Source: Thiotrichaceae bacterium (lineage in GTDB: Bacteria > Pseudomonadota > Gammaproteobacteria > Beggiatoales > Beggiatoaceae). From it: a stretch of DNA of 47,705 nt. This document shows, piece by piece, positions 17,596 to 25,900 of this stretch (the stretch's first letter is position 1; every line of letters starts with the position of its first letter). The DNA is taken from assembly GCA_026991885.1 (NCBI GenBank), contig JALXAQ010000181.1, positions 1-47,705 on the forward strand, written 5' to 3'. A model generated the notes under the pieces. The model saw nothing but the letters and a program-made list of their open reading frames with translations. It ran no database searches and was not told where the DNA came from. The position numbers and the translations under genes are program-made.

Positions 17596-17784
17596 TTAAT
17601 TTTCTTGATGAGTTTTCTCGGTTTCGCCTATTAATTTTGGCGAAACTTCTAAAGGCGATAGCGGTTGACTTTTATCGTAAACCGTTTGATTATCAGTCCA
17701 CCCAAAAGAATCAAGGTGTTTGACAACCGGTCCACAGCCTGATAAAACAGCAAAAAATAATAACGAAATGAGCGTTTTTTTCAT
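17596..17784 (-). CDS. Very small BamC-linker-like lipoprotein
   Basis: A 62-residue protein. It has a signal peptide with lipobox (AVLSGC, Cys17) and a body of 45 residues that includes TVYDKSQPLSPLEVSPKLIG. This matches the BamC linker pattern (YKKSKTAAPLDVPPDLIG in the next gene) but no folded domain follows. ATG at 17784 has GAGGGG about six nt upstream. It lies between dapA and bamC on the same strand, so it is co-transcribed with both. It may be a duplicated and truncated BamC N-terminus that still binds BamD, or a neutral remnant. Confidence 0.7.
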   Translation of the reverse strand: MKKTLISLLFFAVLSGCGPVVKHLDSFGWTDNQTVYDKSQPLSPLEVSPKLIGETEKTHQEN

Positions 17785-17807
17785 CAAATTCCCCTCATCT
17801 TTAAGAA

Positions 17808-17830
17808 GTCCAAGATAAATCTTGGACTCC
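17808..17830 (+). repeat. Short palindrome, canonical copy
   Basis: A perfect GTCCAAGATAAATCTTGGAC with TCC, between dapA and the small lipoprotein within one transcription unit, so it would be carried in the mRNA. Confidence 0.85.
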
Positions 17831-17839
17831 TACAAAAAA

Positions 17840-18715
17840 CTATAACACTTCTGCCTGCACCATGGCTTGTTTAACAAGTTCATGATATTGTGCTGATAAA
17901 GGAGTCAAGGGCAAACGGAGCCCCGATGGAATTAATCCCATTGTATGTACCGCCCATTTAACGGGAATAGGATTAGCTTCGACAAATAAATTTTTATGTA
18001 AACCCATTAAACGTTGATTAATCTCCTCAGCCAAGGGCAGATCGCCAGCGAGTGCAAGTTTACACATTTCATGCATAGCTTTTGGCGCAACATTAGCAGT
18101 GACAGAAATCGCACCTTTACCACCCAACGAAATTAATTTTAAGACTGTCAGATCATCGCCACTATAAATAGCAAAATTCTCACTCGCCAACTTTGTCAAT
18201 TCCCGCATCCGATTAACATCACCAACCGCCTCTTTGATCCCAATAATGTTATCTATCTCCGCCAAACGCTCGACTGTTGCTGGTAACAGATCACATGCCG
18301 TGCGCCCTGGCACATTATACAAAAGTTGGGGAATTGGCACAGCCTCAGCTATCGTTTTATAATGGCGATACAAGCCTTCTTGCGTGGGCTTATTATAATA
18401 TGGGGTTACTAACAAACAAGCATCAGCCCCCGCGTCCATAGCACAACGAGTATATTCAATCGCCTCAGCGGTAGAATTAGAGCCAGTCCCCGCAATCACA
18501 GGCACACGCCCAGCCGCTTGCTCAACAACATTGCGGATAACATCACAATGTTCATCATGAACTAATGTCGCGGACTCACCCGTTGTACCGACTGCGACAA
18601 TCGCATCCGTTTGATTGTCGATATGATAATCCACTAAACGGCGCAAACTGGTTTTATCGATCTGACCATTTTCACTCATAGGAGTGACCAGTGCGACCAT
18701 ACTGCCTTGAAACAT
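17840..18715 (-). CDS. dapA: 4-hydroxy-tetrahydrodipicolinate synthase
   Basis: A 291-residue TIM-barrel enzyme, the normal length, condensing pyruvate with aspartate semialdehyde in lysine and meso-diaminopimelate synthesis. GTTGESATL is the substrate loop. YNVPGRT has the catalytic Tyr, and IIGIKEAVGD has the Schiff-base Lys. GGAG lies about seven nt before the ATG at 18715. First gene of the dapA-lipoprotein-bamC unit. Confidence 0.97.
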   Translation of the reverse strand: MFQGSMVALVTPMSENGQIDKTSLRRLVDYHIDNQTDAIVAVGTTGESATLVHDEHCDVIRNVVEQAAGRVPVIAGTGSNSTAEAIEYTRCAMDAGADACLLVTPYYNKPTQEGLYRHYKTIAEAVPIPQLLYNVPGRTACDLLPATVERLAEIDNIIGIKEAVGDVNRMRELTKLASENFAIYSGDDLTVLKLISLGGKGAISVTANVAPKAMHEMCKLALAGDLPLAEEINQRLMGLHKNLFVEANPIPVKWAVHTMGLIPSGLRLPLTPLSAQYHELVKQAMVQAEVL

Positions 18716-18788
18716 GTTGCGGCTCCATTTGACGTTAAAAACAAACGAAATTGTACAATATTAAGGCGCTTTTCGTCCAAAATTTAAT

Positions 18789-19037
18789 TTATTTTGGGTC
18801 AATCTCCTCCCGTACACTTCGTATAAAATCACGACGCTCATCTAATGCCTGTGCTGTGATTTCATGCCCTTCTTGACGGGCACTCGTTATAATTGAAGCT
18901 AACAGAATATCCGCTTGATCAGTGAGTAAATCGGGATATGTTTGAAGTACCTTAAGGGCTTCTTCCATGCTGGGCGTTTGAATAAAAGCGTCTACTGCTG
19001 CTTGAAGTCCTTGATGATGAGACGAATCGGTGGTCAT
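18789..19037 (-). CDS. Small protein resembling a module of CHAT/TPR proteins
   Basis: An 82-residue soluble, helical protein. Its body, LKVLQTYPDLLTDQADILLASII followed by ARQEGHEITAQALDERRDFIRSVRE, resembles a helical stretch I recall beside TPR arrays in CHAT-type proteins of sulfur bacteria and cyanobacteria (PDLL...ADxLLxxLIxxARxxG). Here it stands alone. ATG at 19037 has a weak upstream GGGAGAA. The function is unknown; it may be an adaptor or a leftover piece of a larger gene. Confidence 0.55.
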   Translation of the reverse strand: MTTDSSHHQGLQAAVDAFIQTPSMEEALKVLQTYPDLLTDQADILLASIITSARQEGHEITAQALDERRDFIRSVREEIDPK

Positions 19038-19507
19038 TAATTATTTTTCTCCCATAAATAAAAAATCTTTTTAGTCTTTAATGTTAATATATAATAAATT
19101 GAACTGATAAGTTTTTCTCATTATATTAGAATATGGTAATATAGATATTGACTCAATAAGGTTTCAAGTCTAGTACGCTGTCAATCTTGTTTTGTAGGGT
19201 AATGTAGGGTGCGTCCTACGCACCTTCCAAAGCTTGGTGCGTGGCCCTACAAAAGAAGATTGACAAGGTACTAGTAAATCGCAGGGTCAATACCCACCAT
19301 GGTAAATACCAGCTAATAGAATAACAACAAGCGATAAACAGTTAAAAACTATCTCAATAGCTACTTAATAATCAACTAATTAAAACAGTAGAATTGAGAC
19401 GAATTTAATAGAAATTATTGATAATAAAAAAATATTTAAAACTAAAACCTCATAGTGACATTAAATCGTTCTAATGTCTAAGAATGGTTATTCAAGGAGT
19501 ACCCATT
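19038..19507. other. Non-coding stretch with a MITE
   Basis: About 470 nt, very AT-rich apart from the inverted-repeat element at 19170-19274. It must hold the promoters of the small gene on the left and the methionine-rich gene on the right. I see no further gene in it. Confidence 0.5.
19170..19274 (+). repeat. MITE-like inverted-repeat element, CTAGTAC ends
   Basis: About 105 bp. The left end CTAGTACGCTGTCAATCTTG and the right end CAAGGTACTAG with AAGAAGATTGA before it are near-perfect inverted repeats over about 29 nt, with ends CTAG. The middle holds GGTGCGTCCTACGCACC, itself a palindrome. No coding capacity. Confidence 0.75.
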
Positions 19508-20218
19508 ATGACAACGAATTCCACAGATCAACCCAACTCATCTTCCCCTTTGCCGCAAACTTTGCAAATGATGGAATGTGGAGCGGCTATTTCTTCAGGG
19601 CAAATGGAGCAATTTGTTAGCAATTTCCAACAAAGTACGCGACGTTGGGAGATCATTGTTTATCCTGCTATGTTTGCCTTTGTTGTATTGGCGGGTTATG
19701 GGTTTTTCCTAATTTACAACCTAACCAATGACATGTCCTCCATGGCACATAGCATGGATTCTCAGATGGGAGAACACATGGAAACTATGACCACCAGTAT
19801 TGTCACCTTATCAGAACAGGTCCAACTCATGTCAGGACAAGTTCAAATTATGACACGTACCATAAGTGACATCTCAGGCAAACTGGATACCTTGCCATCT
19901 ATGCTACGACATGTTAATGGAATGGATAATTCAATGTCAGCGATGGTGCAATCCATGGGACACATGGATACAATGATGACACATATGGATCTATCTATGG
20001 GACATATGGCTCAATCCATTGGGAGTATGGATAACTCGATCGGGAGTATGGATCGCTCTATCGCAACAATGGACGATTCAATGCAAAAAATGGATCATTC
20101 AATGCGTTTAATAACAACAAACATCGACAAAATACGACATGACTTGACATTTATGAACCACTCAATGTCAAATTTTTCACGTCCAATGTCATTTATGAAC
20201 GGTTTCATGCCTTGGTAA
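19508..20218 (+). CDS. Methionine-rich coiled-coil membrane protein
   Basis: A 236-residue protein with about 35 methionines. After a polar N-terminus comes one membrane segment (YPAMFAFVVLAGYGFFLIY, about residues 52-70), then a long segment in which Met or Ile recurs every three and four residues (MDNSMSAMVQSMGHMDTMM, MDNSIGSMDRSIATMDDSM). This is a heptad a/d pattern, so a long Met-cored coiled coil is predicted. Start at 19508 has AAGGAG eight nt upstream; the ATG at 19484 has none. A CBS-pair protein follows about 120 nt later. I do not recognise a family; metal binding by Met or a methyl-accepting-like signalling rod are possibilities only. Confidence 0.8.
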   Translation: MTTNSTDQPNSSSPLPQTLQMMECGAAISSGQMEQFVSNFQQSTRRWEIIVYPAMFAFVVLAGYGFFLIYNLTNDMSSMAHSMDSQMGEHMETMTTSIVTLSEQVQLMSGQVQIMTRTISDISGKLDTLPSMLRHVNGMDNSMSAMVQSMGHMDTMMTHMDLSMGHMAQSIGSMDNSIGSMDRSIATMDDSMQKMDHSMRLITTNIDKIRHDLTFMNHSMSNFSRPMSFMNGFMPW

Positions 20219-20335
20219 TAACACAATTGGTAGTTGACTTATTTTTGAGATAGGGTATCTTGTATTTTGCTATTAACCAGTGTTATATACGCAACAGAAT
20301 TTTATAAAATTCTTAATTAGAATAAAGGAAGCCCT

Positions 20336-20785
20336 ATGCTTGTAAAAGAAATTATGACCCGTGCTGTCAAGACTATCACCCCTGACACTCAGTTACAAGA
20401 AGTCGCCTCTCTCATGTGTCTTAATCGCTTTAGCGGTTTACCTGTGATTGAAGGTGATGACAAACTGGTTGGAATTCTCGCGGAGCGGGACATTTTGGGT
20501 TATCTGTTTCCAGATATTAAAGAGATTATGGGAGGCATGTCGAGCCTCGACTTTGAAGGCATGGAAAAAGATTACAAAAAAGTCCTGCCACTGAAAGTCG
20601 CCGATCTGATGAGTTCTAAACCGATCACGGTGAGTCCTGATATACCCATTTTAAAGGCGGTATCAGTCATGGCGAGGCACAATTTTCGGCGTATTCCGGT
20701 TGCAGAGGGGGAAAAACTGGTAGGGATGCTCAGTTTAGGTGATATTCACCGAGCGATTTTTATGAAAAGTTTCACTGGAGGCTAA
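20336..20785 (+). CDS. CBS-domain pair protein
   Basis: A 149-residue protein consisting of two CBS domains: MTRAVKTITPDTQLQEVASLMCLNRFSGLPVIEGDDKLVGILAERDIL, a linker of about 25 residues, and VADLMSSKPITVSPDIPILKAVSVMARHNFRRIPVAEGEKLVGMLSLGDI (each cut here to its key parts: RFSGLPV, AERDIL, RRIPVAEG, LSLGDI). Such stand-alone pairs bind adenosine nucleotides and regulate partners. AAGGAAG is well placed before the ATG. A second, different CBS-pair protein is encoded at 31008. Confidence 0.88.
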   Translation: MLVKEIMTRAVKTITPDTQLQEVASLMCLNRFSGLPVIEGDDKLVGILAERDILGYLFPDIKEIMGGMSSLDFEGMEKDYKKVLPLKVADLMSSKPITVSPDIPILKAVSVMARHNFRRIPVAEGEKLVGMLSLGDIHRAIFMKSFTGG

Positions 20786-20790
20786 TACTC

Positions 20791-20817
20791 GGAGTCGGCC
20801 AGATTTATCTTGGGAGG
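20791..20817 (-). repeat. Short palindrome, divergent copy
   Basis: GGAGTCGGCCAGATTTATCT followed by TGGGAGG. Same variant as the copy at 28199 (GTCGGCC instead of GTCC), with a further mismatch. Confidence 0.6.
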
Positions 20818-20825
20818 CCTTCGAT

Positions 20826-20858
20826 AGAAATCCTATTTTTTAAAAAAATAGGATTTCT
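20826..20858 (+). terminator. Bidirectional AT-rich terminator hairpin
   Basis: Perfect arms AGAAATCCTATTTTTT and AAAAAATAGGATTTCT, lying between the convergent 3' ends of the CBS gene and the aldolase/dehydrogenase gene. The T run works on both strands. Confidence 0.75.
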
Positions 20859-20869
20859 TTATGGCTCAT

Positions 20870-22816
20870 TTACAAAACCCTCTCATTCCCCCCATCAATA
20901 GGCACCTGAGCCCCCGTCGTTTTAGCAAAAATCGGCCCAGCCATCGCACAAGCCAGTGCAGCAACATCTTTTGAAGTCACTTCAGTTTTTAAGATATTAT
21001 TTGTTTTATAGTCTTTTACACTTATACCATAATGTTTAGCCCGTTTTTCCAACACCTCGTTTGTCCAAAGTGCCGTATCAAAAACCGCGTTAGGATGAAT
21101 AACATTAACCCGTATCCCTAAACCACCCAACTCTAACGCCGCCACACGCGCCAATTGAGTTTGCCCCGCCTTGGCAACAGAATAAGCCGAAGCCCCTGGC
21201 CCTGGTGCGGGTACATTTTTGGATGCAATCATAATCACCGCCGCATCAATGCCCATCGCCAAATAAGGCGTACAAGCTTTTAATAACCGCTGATGGCTCG
21301 TTAAATTTAGTGCCAGACTTTCATCCCAATTGTTGGGATTCATTTCAGCAATCTTTTCACTGGCGGGAAAATTCCCAGCATTACTGATTAAAATATCTAA
21401 ACCACCAAAATGGCGAATCCCCGTTTCAACCGCCGCTTGAATACTCTCATCAAGTGTCACATCACACACCACACCCAAAATTTCTTTTTTATCAAAGCAC
21501 GTCGTGATCGCGGGATTTAAATCCAATGCCACAACCGCTGCACCTTGGGCATGTAAGGCTTCTACGCAGGCGCGTCCAATGCCACTGGCAGCCCCCGTGA
21601 CTAATGCGATCTGGCCTTGAAAAATCGGAAAACTGCCCCCTAGTTTAGCTTGTTCCAATTCCCAGTATTCCACATCAAAAATGTCAGATTCTGGCAACGC
21701 TTTCCATCCGCCCAAATCTTCTGCCAACTGAATAGCATGAATCGTATGATCCTTGATATCGGAGACAATCGTCGCCTCTTTAACACTACGACCAAAACTA
21801 ATAAGCCCAAATCCCGGCCAAACAGCCCAACAAGGGGCAGCGTTTAGGCGCCTCAACTGTCCACTTGTGTTACGCTCAAAATATTCACAATAGGCTTTAG
21901 CATAGTCAGCAATATCCGTCTCAGGATTTTCTCCAAGAATAACAGGTATAGATTTAGTACGGATCACATGATCAGGCGTTAATGGACCGCGTGTGGCTAT
22001 GGACGCAACATCTGCCCTATTAGAAAAATTGACCGCTGTGCTATCCAGTTTAGCGATCATCGCTGCCCCTTTAATGTCACAAACGCTTTTGCGGATACGC
22101 GCCATTTCTAGGAGATTTTCTTTTGCCACCGTGCCACTAGCAGCAGTGACAGCACATTGGCTTTCAAGATAATTTTCCGCCTCTGTGACTAATTCAATCA
22201 TCCGTTCATAACTACTTTTAGCATCATCACCAAACGTAAAAACGCCATGATTCATTAAAACAATCCCTTCCAATGCTGCCCAGTCGATACCCTGCGTCAT
22301 TTCATAAATTTTTTTAGCCAAAATAAATCCGGGCATCACATAGGGCACAATGAGCACACGCTTGCCATAGATTTGCTCAATCCGCTCCGCCCCATTTTCT
22401 GTATTAGTAATCGTGACAACCGCATCGGCGTGGGTATGATCAACATATCTAAAAGGAATAATAGCGTGTAAAATGGCTTCTACTGAGGGATTAGGCGCAT
22501 TAGGATCAGTCATCGCAGCTCGCTGAACACGCACCATTTCAGTATCGCTCAACTGATCCAACAAAACCATTTTTTTTAAAACATCCAATTTGACGGGCGC
22601 AAAACCGGCGACTTCAATACTTGCTAAATCCCAACCACTGCCTTTAACATATAATAAATCTTCAGGCTCCCCAAAAATGTTACTTATATTGGCTTTGACC
22701 GACGTATTGCCGCCACCATGCAACACCAATGCGGGCTCTTGCCCTAACAACCTAGACGTGTACACGCGTAACGCTAATAAATCATTTTCACACTTTGCCG
22801 TCCATAAACTTTTCAT
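20870..22816 (-). CDS. Class II aldolase / short-chain dehydrogenase fusion
   Basis: A 648-residue two-domain protein. The N-terminal class II aldolase part (about 1-370) has LVLHGGGNTSVK and metal-binding His in VDHTHADA and VLMNHGVFTFG. The C-terminal SDR part (about 400-648) has LVTGAASGIGRA, NAGN and YSVAK. The family is annotated in some organisms as a bifunctional rhamnulose-phosphate aldolase/lactaldehyde dehydrogenase; the actual sugar here is unknown and no sugar-uptake genes are nearby. AAAGG precedes the ATG at 22816. It is divergent from the CHAT gene. Confidence 0.88.
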   Translation of the reverse strand: MKSLWTAKCENDLLALRVYTSRLLGQEPALVLHGGGNTSVKANISNIFGEPEDLLYVKGSGWDLASIEVAGFAPVKLDVLKKMVLLDQLSDTEMVRVQRAAMTDPNAPNPSVEAILHAIIPFRYVDHTHADAVVTITNTENGAERIEQIYGKRVLIVPYVMPGFILAKKIYEMTQGIDWAALEGIVLMNHGVFTFGDDAKSSYERMIELVTEAENYLESQCAVTAASGTVAKENLLEMARIRKSVCDIKGAAMIAKLDSTAVNFSNRADVASIATRGPLTPDHVIRTKSIPVILGENPETDIADYAKAYCEYFERNTSGQLRRLNAAPCWAVWPGFGLISFGRSVKEATIVSDIKDHTIHAIQLAEDLGGWKALPESDIFDVEYWELEQAKLGGSFPIFQGQIALVTGAASGIGRACVEALHAQGAAVVALDLNPAITTCFDKKEILGVVCDVTLDESIQAAVETGIRHFGGLDILISNAGNFPASEKIAEMNPNNWDESLALNLTSHQRLLKACTPYLAMGIDAAVIMIASKNVPAPGPGASAYSVAKAGQTQLARVAALELGGLGIRVNVIHPNAVFDTALWTNEVLEKRAKHYGISVKDYKTNNILKTEVTSKDVAALACAMAGPIFAKTTGAQVPIDGGNERVL

Positions 22817-22912
22817 CGTTATACCTTTGGAGCAAATAAATTTTCAAGAAATAGGATTTCTATAAATGTTAAAATATTTATGTTCAACTACATTAAATCA
22901 AGGAACAAACAA

Positions 22913-25900
22913 ATGCCCCTAGAACTCAATCTCCACTTTCCTGACCCCCAACATATTATTGTTAGCTTAATCAGTGACAATAACCATGAAGAAACGGAAT
23001 TATTAGATTTCACCTATCCGTTGACTGATAAAGACTATCAACAAATCCGTTGGTATTTAGAAAAATACGCCACCCCATACAGTACCGATATAGACTTTGA
23101 TACGGCGGGGCGCATTGTCAAAAAATTGCCCAACTGGGGACAAGCATTATTTAATCATGCCTTCTCTAAACGGGCTGCCCTTCGTCTTTTTAAAAAATTC
23201 CAAAGTCACAAAGACTTAGGACGTTTACTCACGATTAGTGCTCAGCACCCCGCTATTTTAGCTTTACCTTGGGAATTAATGCAGCACAAGGGCGGTAACT
23301 TCTTGATTTGTGAAGTACCCCGTATTTCTATCCGTCGTCGTCAGCGGGCAGATAGAAAAATTTTTAAAATCAATCCCAAACAACAACTGCACCTCTTATT
23401 TGTGCGTCCCACCAATGCCAATACCCGCGCCAATGCAGAGGCCGTGTTAAATGCCTTAAAAAAACGCACATTCAATCGGATCACAATAGAATTTTTGCGC
23501 CCTGCCACTTTGAAAAAATTGCAGGCTCGTTTAGAAAATAAAGAATTACCCCAGGTTGATATTTTACATTTTGATGGACAATGCCAAAACGAGGCAGCCG
23601 CTACCAAGATGGACAAAGCTTATTTAGTGTTTGAAAATAACAACGCTGAAAAACAGCTAGTCCCCCCCGCCTTGTTAGCTAAGCAGCTCAAACAAATCCC
23701 CTTAGTCATTTTATCAGGCTGTCAAGACGTCGCCAGCCGTTTGAGCGCGATGGGCACACCATTTGTGTTCGCAATGAGTGCATCCATGTTGCCATCCGCC
23801 ACGCAAAAATTTTTTGAGACCTTTTATGAAGGATTAGCACAAGGGCACCGAATTGGCGTTGCTTTGGATGCTGCCCGTTTGACTTTGTATCAAAAAACCG
23901 AACGGCGCGAAATTCAACGTAATAAAGAGCGGATTAAAATTCACCTACATGACTGGTTTTTACCCGCATTCTATCAGCGCGGACAAGATATAGCCTTATT
24001 GTCCAAAATATCGCCTGAAGAAATCCAATCGCTTCAAATAAATCGCTTTTCCTTAACCAATTTACCAAAGCCACAAGCCCCTGGATTTTTTGGACGGCAA
24101 CGTGAATTGTCGCAAATTGAGCACTGCCTTATGCGTGGAAAACGGCGTATCACTCTCAATGGGTTTTCCGGACAAGGAAAGACCTGTTTAGCGCAAGAAG
24201 CAGGCCGTTGGCTGCATGATACGGGACTATTTAAGCGCGTAGTCTTTGTCGATTATGCCAATTCTCAAGGACTTGATCCCGTTAGCGTGGCAGTCAGCGC
24301 GATAGCGGATGTCTTGCAGAAAAATCTGTTAGATGCAGACGCAGTGACGGAAGCTTTACGCCGGGTACCCACTTTGTTGATTTTCGATAACGTGGACTTC
24401 TTAACGCCACCTCAGCAGAATCCGCCTAAGACGCAAGCGGAAGAACCCCTCCTATTTGATGATGTAGATGAAAAAAACGCAACTAAAAAAGAGCCATTTG
24501 CTGAAGACGAGCCAAATCCTCTGCTCTTGGATGATGAGGCAGAGTCTCTACGCCTGGATGATGAAGATAACCGTATTTTCTCCGAAAACGCCTTTTCTTT
24601 TGAAGCGGACAATCAAACTAAACCTGAAAAAGAAGAAAACACATTCATTCTGAATGAGGAAGAGAAGAAAACGCCAGAAAACCGGATTGAAGATGAAAAC
24701 ACCACCACAGGAGAAAAGCTAACAGCCCCCTTACTGCTTGATGCCGCGAAAAAATGGTCAGAAGCTGGCCAAAGTGCTGTTATCATCATAACGCGCCACC
24801 CCGCGACTCATCCTGCTTTTCTCAAAAATGACAGAAAACATTGTCAACTCACACTTGATAAGCTAGATGAACAAGAAGCCATAGGCTATTTTGAAGCCTT
24901 GATGAACTTACCCCCTTTGCCTGCCTATCAGTTGCCAAAACGAGCAGAAGTGGAACAGTTGTGTCAGAAACTAAACTACCATCCCTTATCTCTCAAAGTA
25001 TTAGCCTTTCAACTCAAAAACAACACTATCAACACATTAAGCGAACGCTTAGACAGCTTATTAAGGGAATTACCCGCCGACATGGCGCAAAGTGAAAAAT
25101 CGCTGCTGGCTTCGCTCAACTTATTTTTGGAAAACTTAGAATCGCAAATGCAGCCCTACTTGTTGAAGTTAGGCATATTTCAGAATGGCGCATTTGAAAA
25201 CGTTTTACAAGGCATCATTAACATACCCCAAGTGCTATGGCAAAAGCTACGCCAAAACCTAGAAGCCAGTGGCTTTATGCAGGCTGAAAACATCGAAGGC
25301 GTGACAGTGCCTTATCTCAAATTCCATCCGGCTATCAGTCCCCGACTCTGGTCGATGCTGCCCTCAAAAGAACAACAGGCTTTGAAAAAGCGTTATTGTC
25401 AAGGCTATTACGAATTTTCTAGCTTTTTGTACGATCAGGATAACAAAAATCCTTACCAAGCTCGTGCCATTGAACAAAGGGAAATGTCTAATTTACTACA
25501 AGCCCTGCATGAAGCTTTAGAAAAAGCCGAAGAATGGAGTCCCCAGTTTGCTAACAAAGTAAAATCATTCCTGGTTGACTTTGGCTTAATCACTGATCAC
25601 AACGAATTAATGGTAGTCGATACCGAAAAAACTTCACCAACACAAACCCAAGATTGGTTTATAGCCCGCACCGAAGAAGCAGAGCAACTTTATTCCACAG
25701 GTGACTATCAAGAGGCACAGACAAAGTTTGAGGAAATCCTAGCACAATTGGGAGAGACAAACAAATCTGATCGGTGCGTCGCCTTGGGTTGGTTAGGGCG
25801 TTGCATGGCAGAACAGGAAAATCTTGATGAAGCCTTAGACTGCTTTCAACAAGGAGTAGAGGAACTGGAAGAAATAGAATCGTCTCCAGAAATCAAGCAA

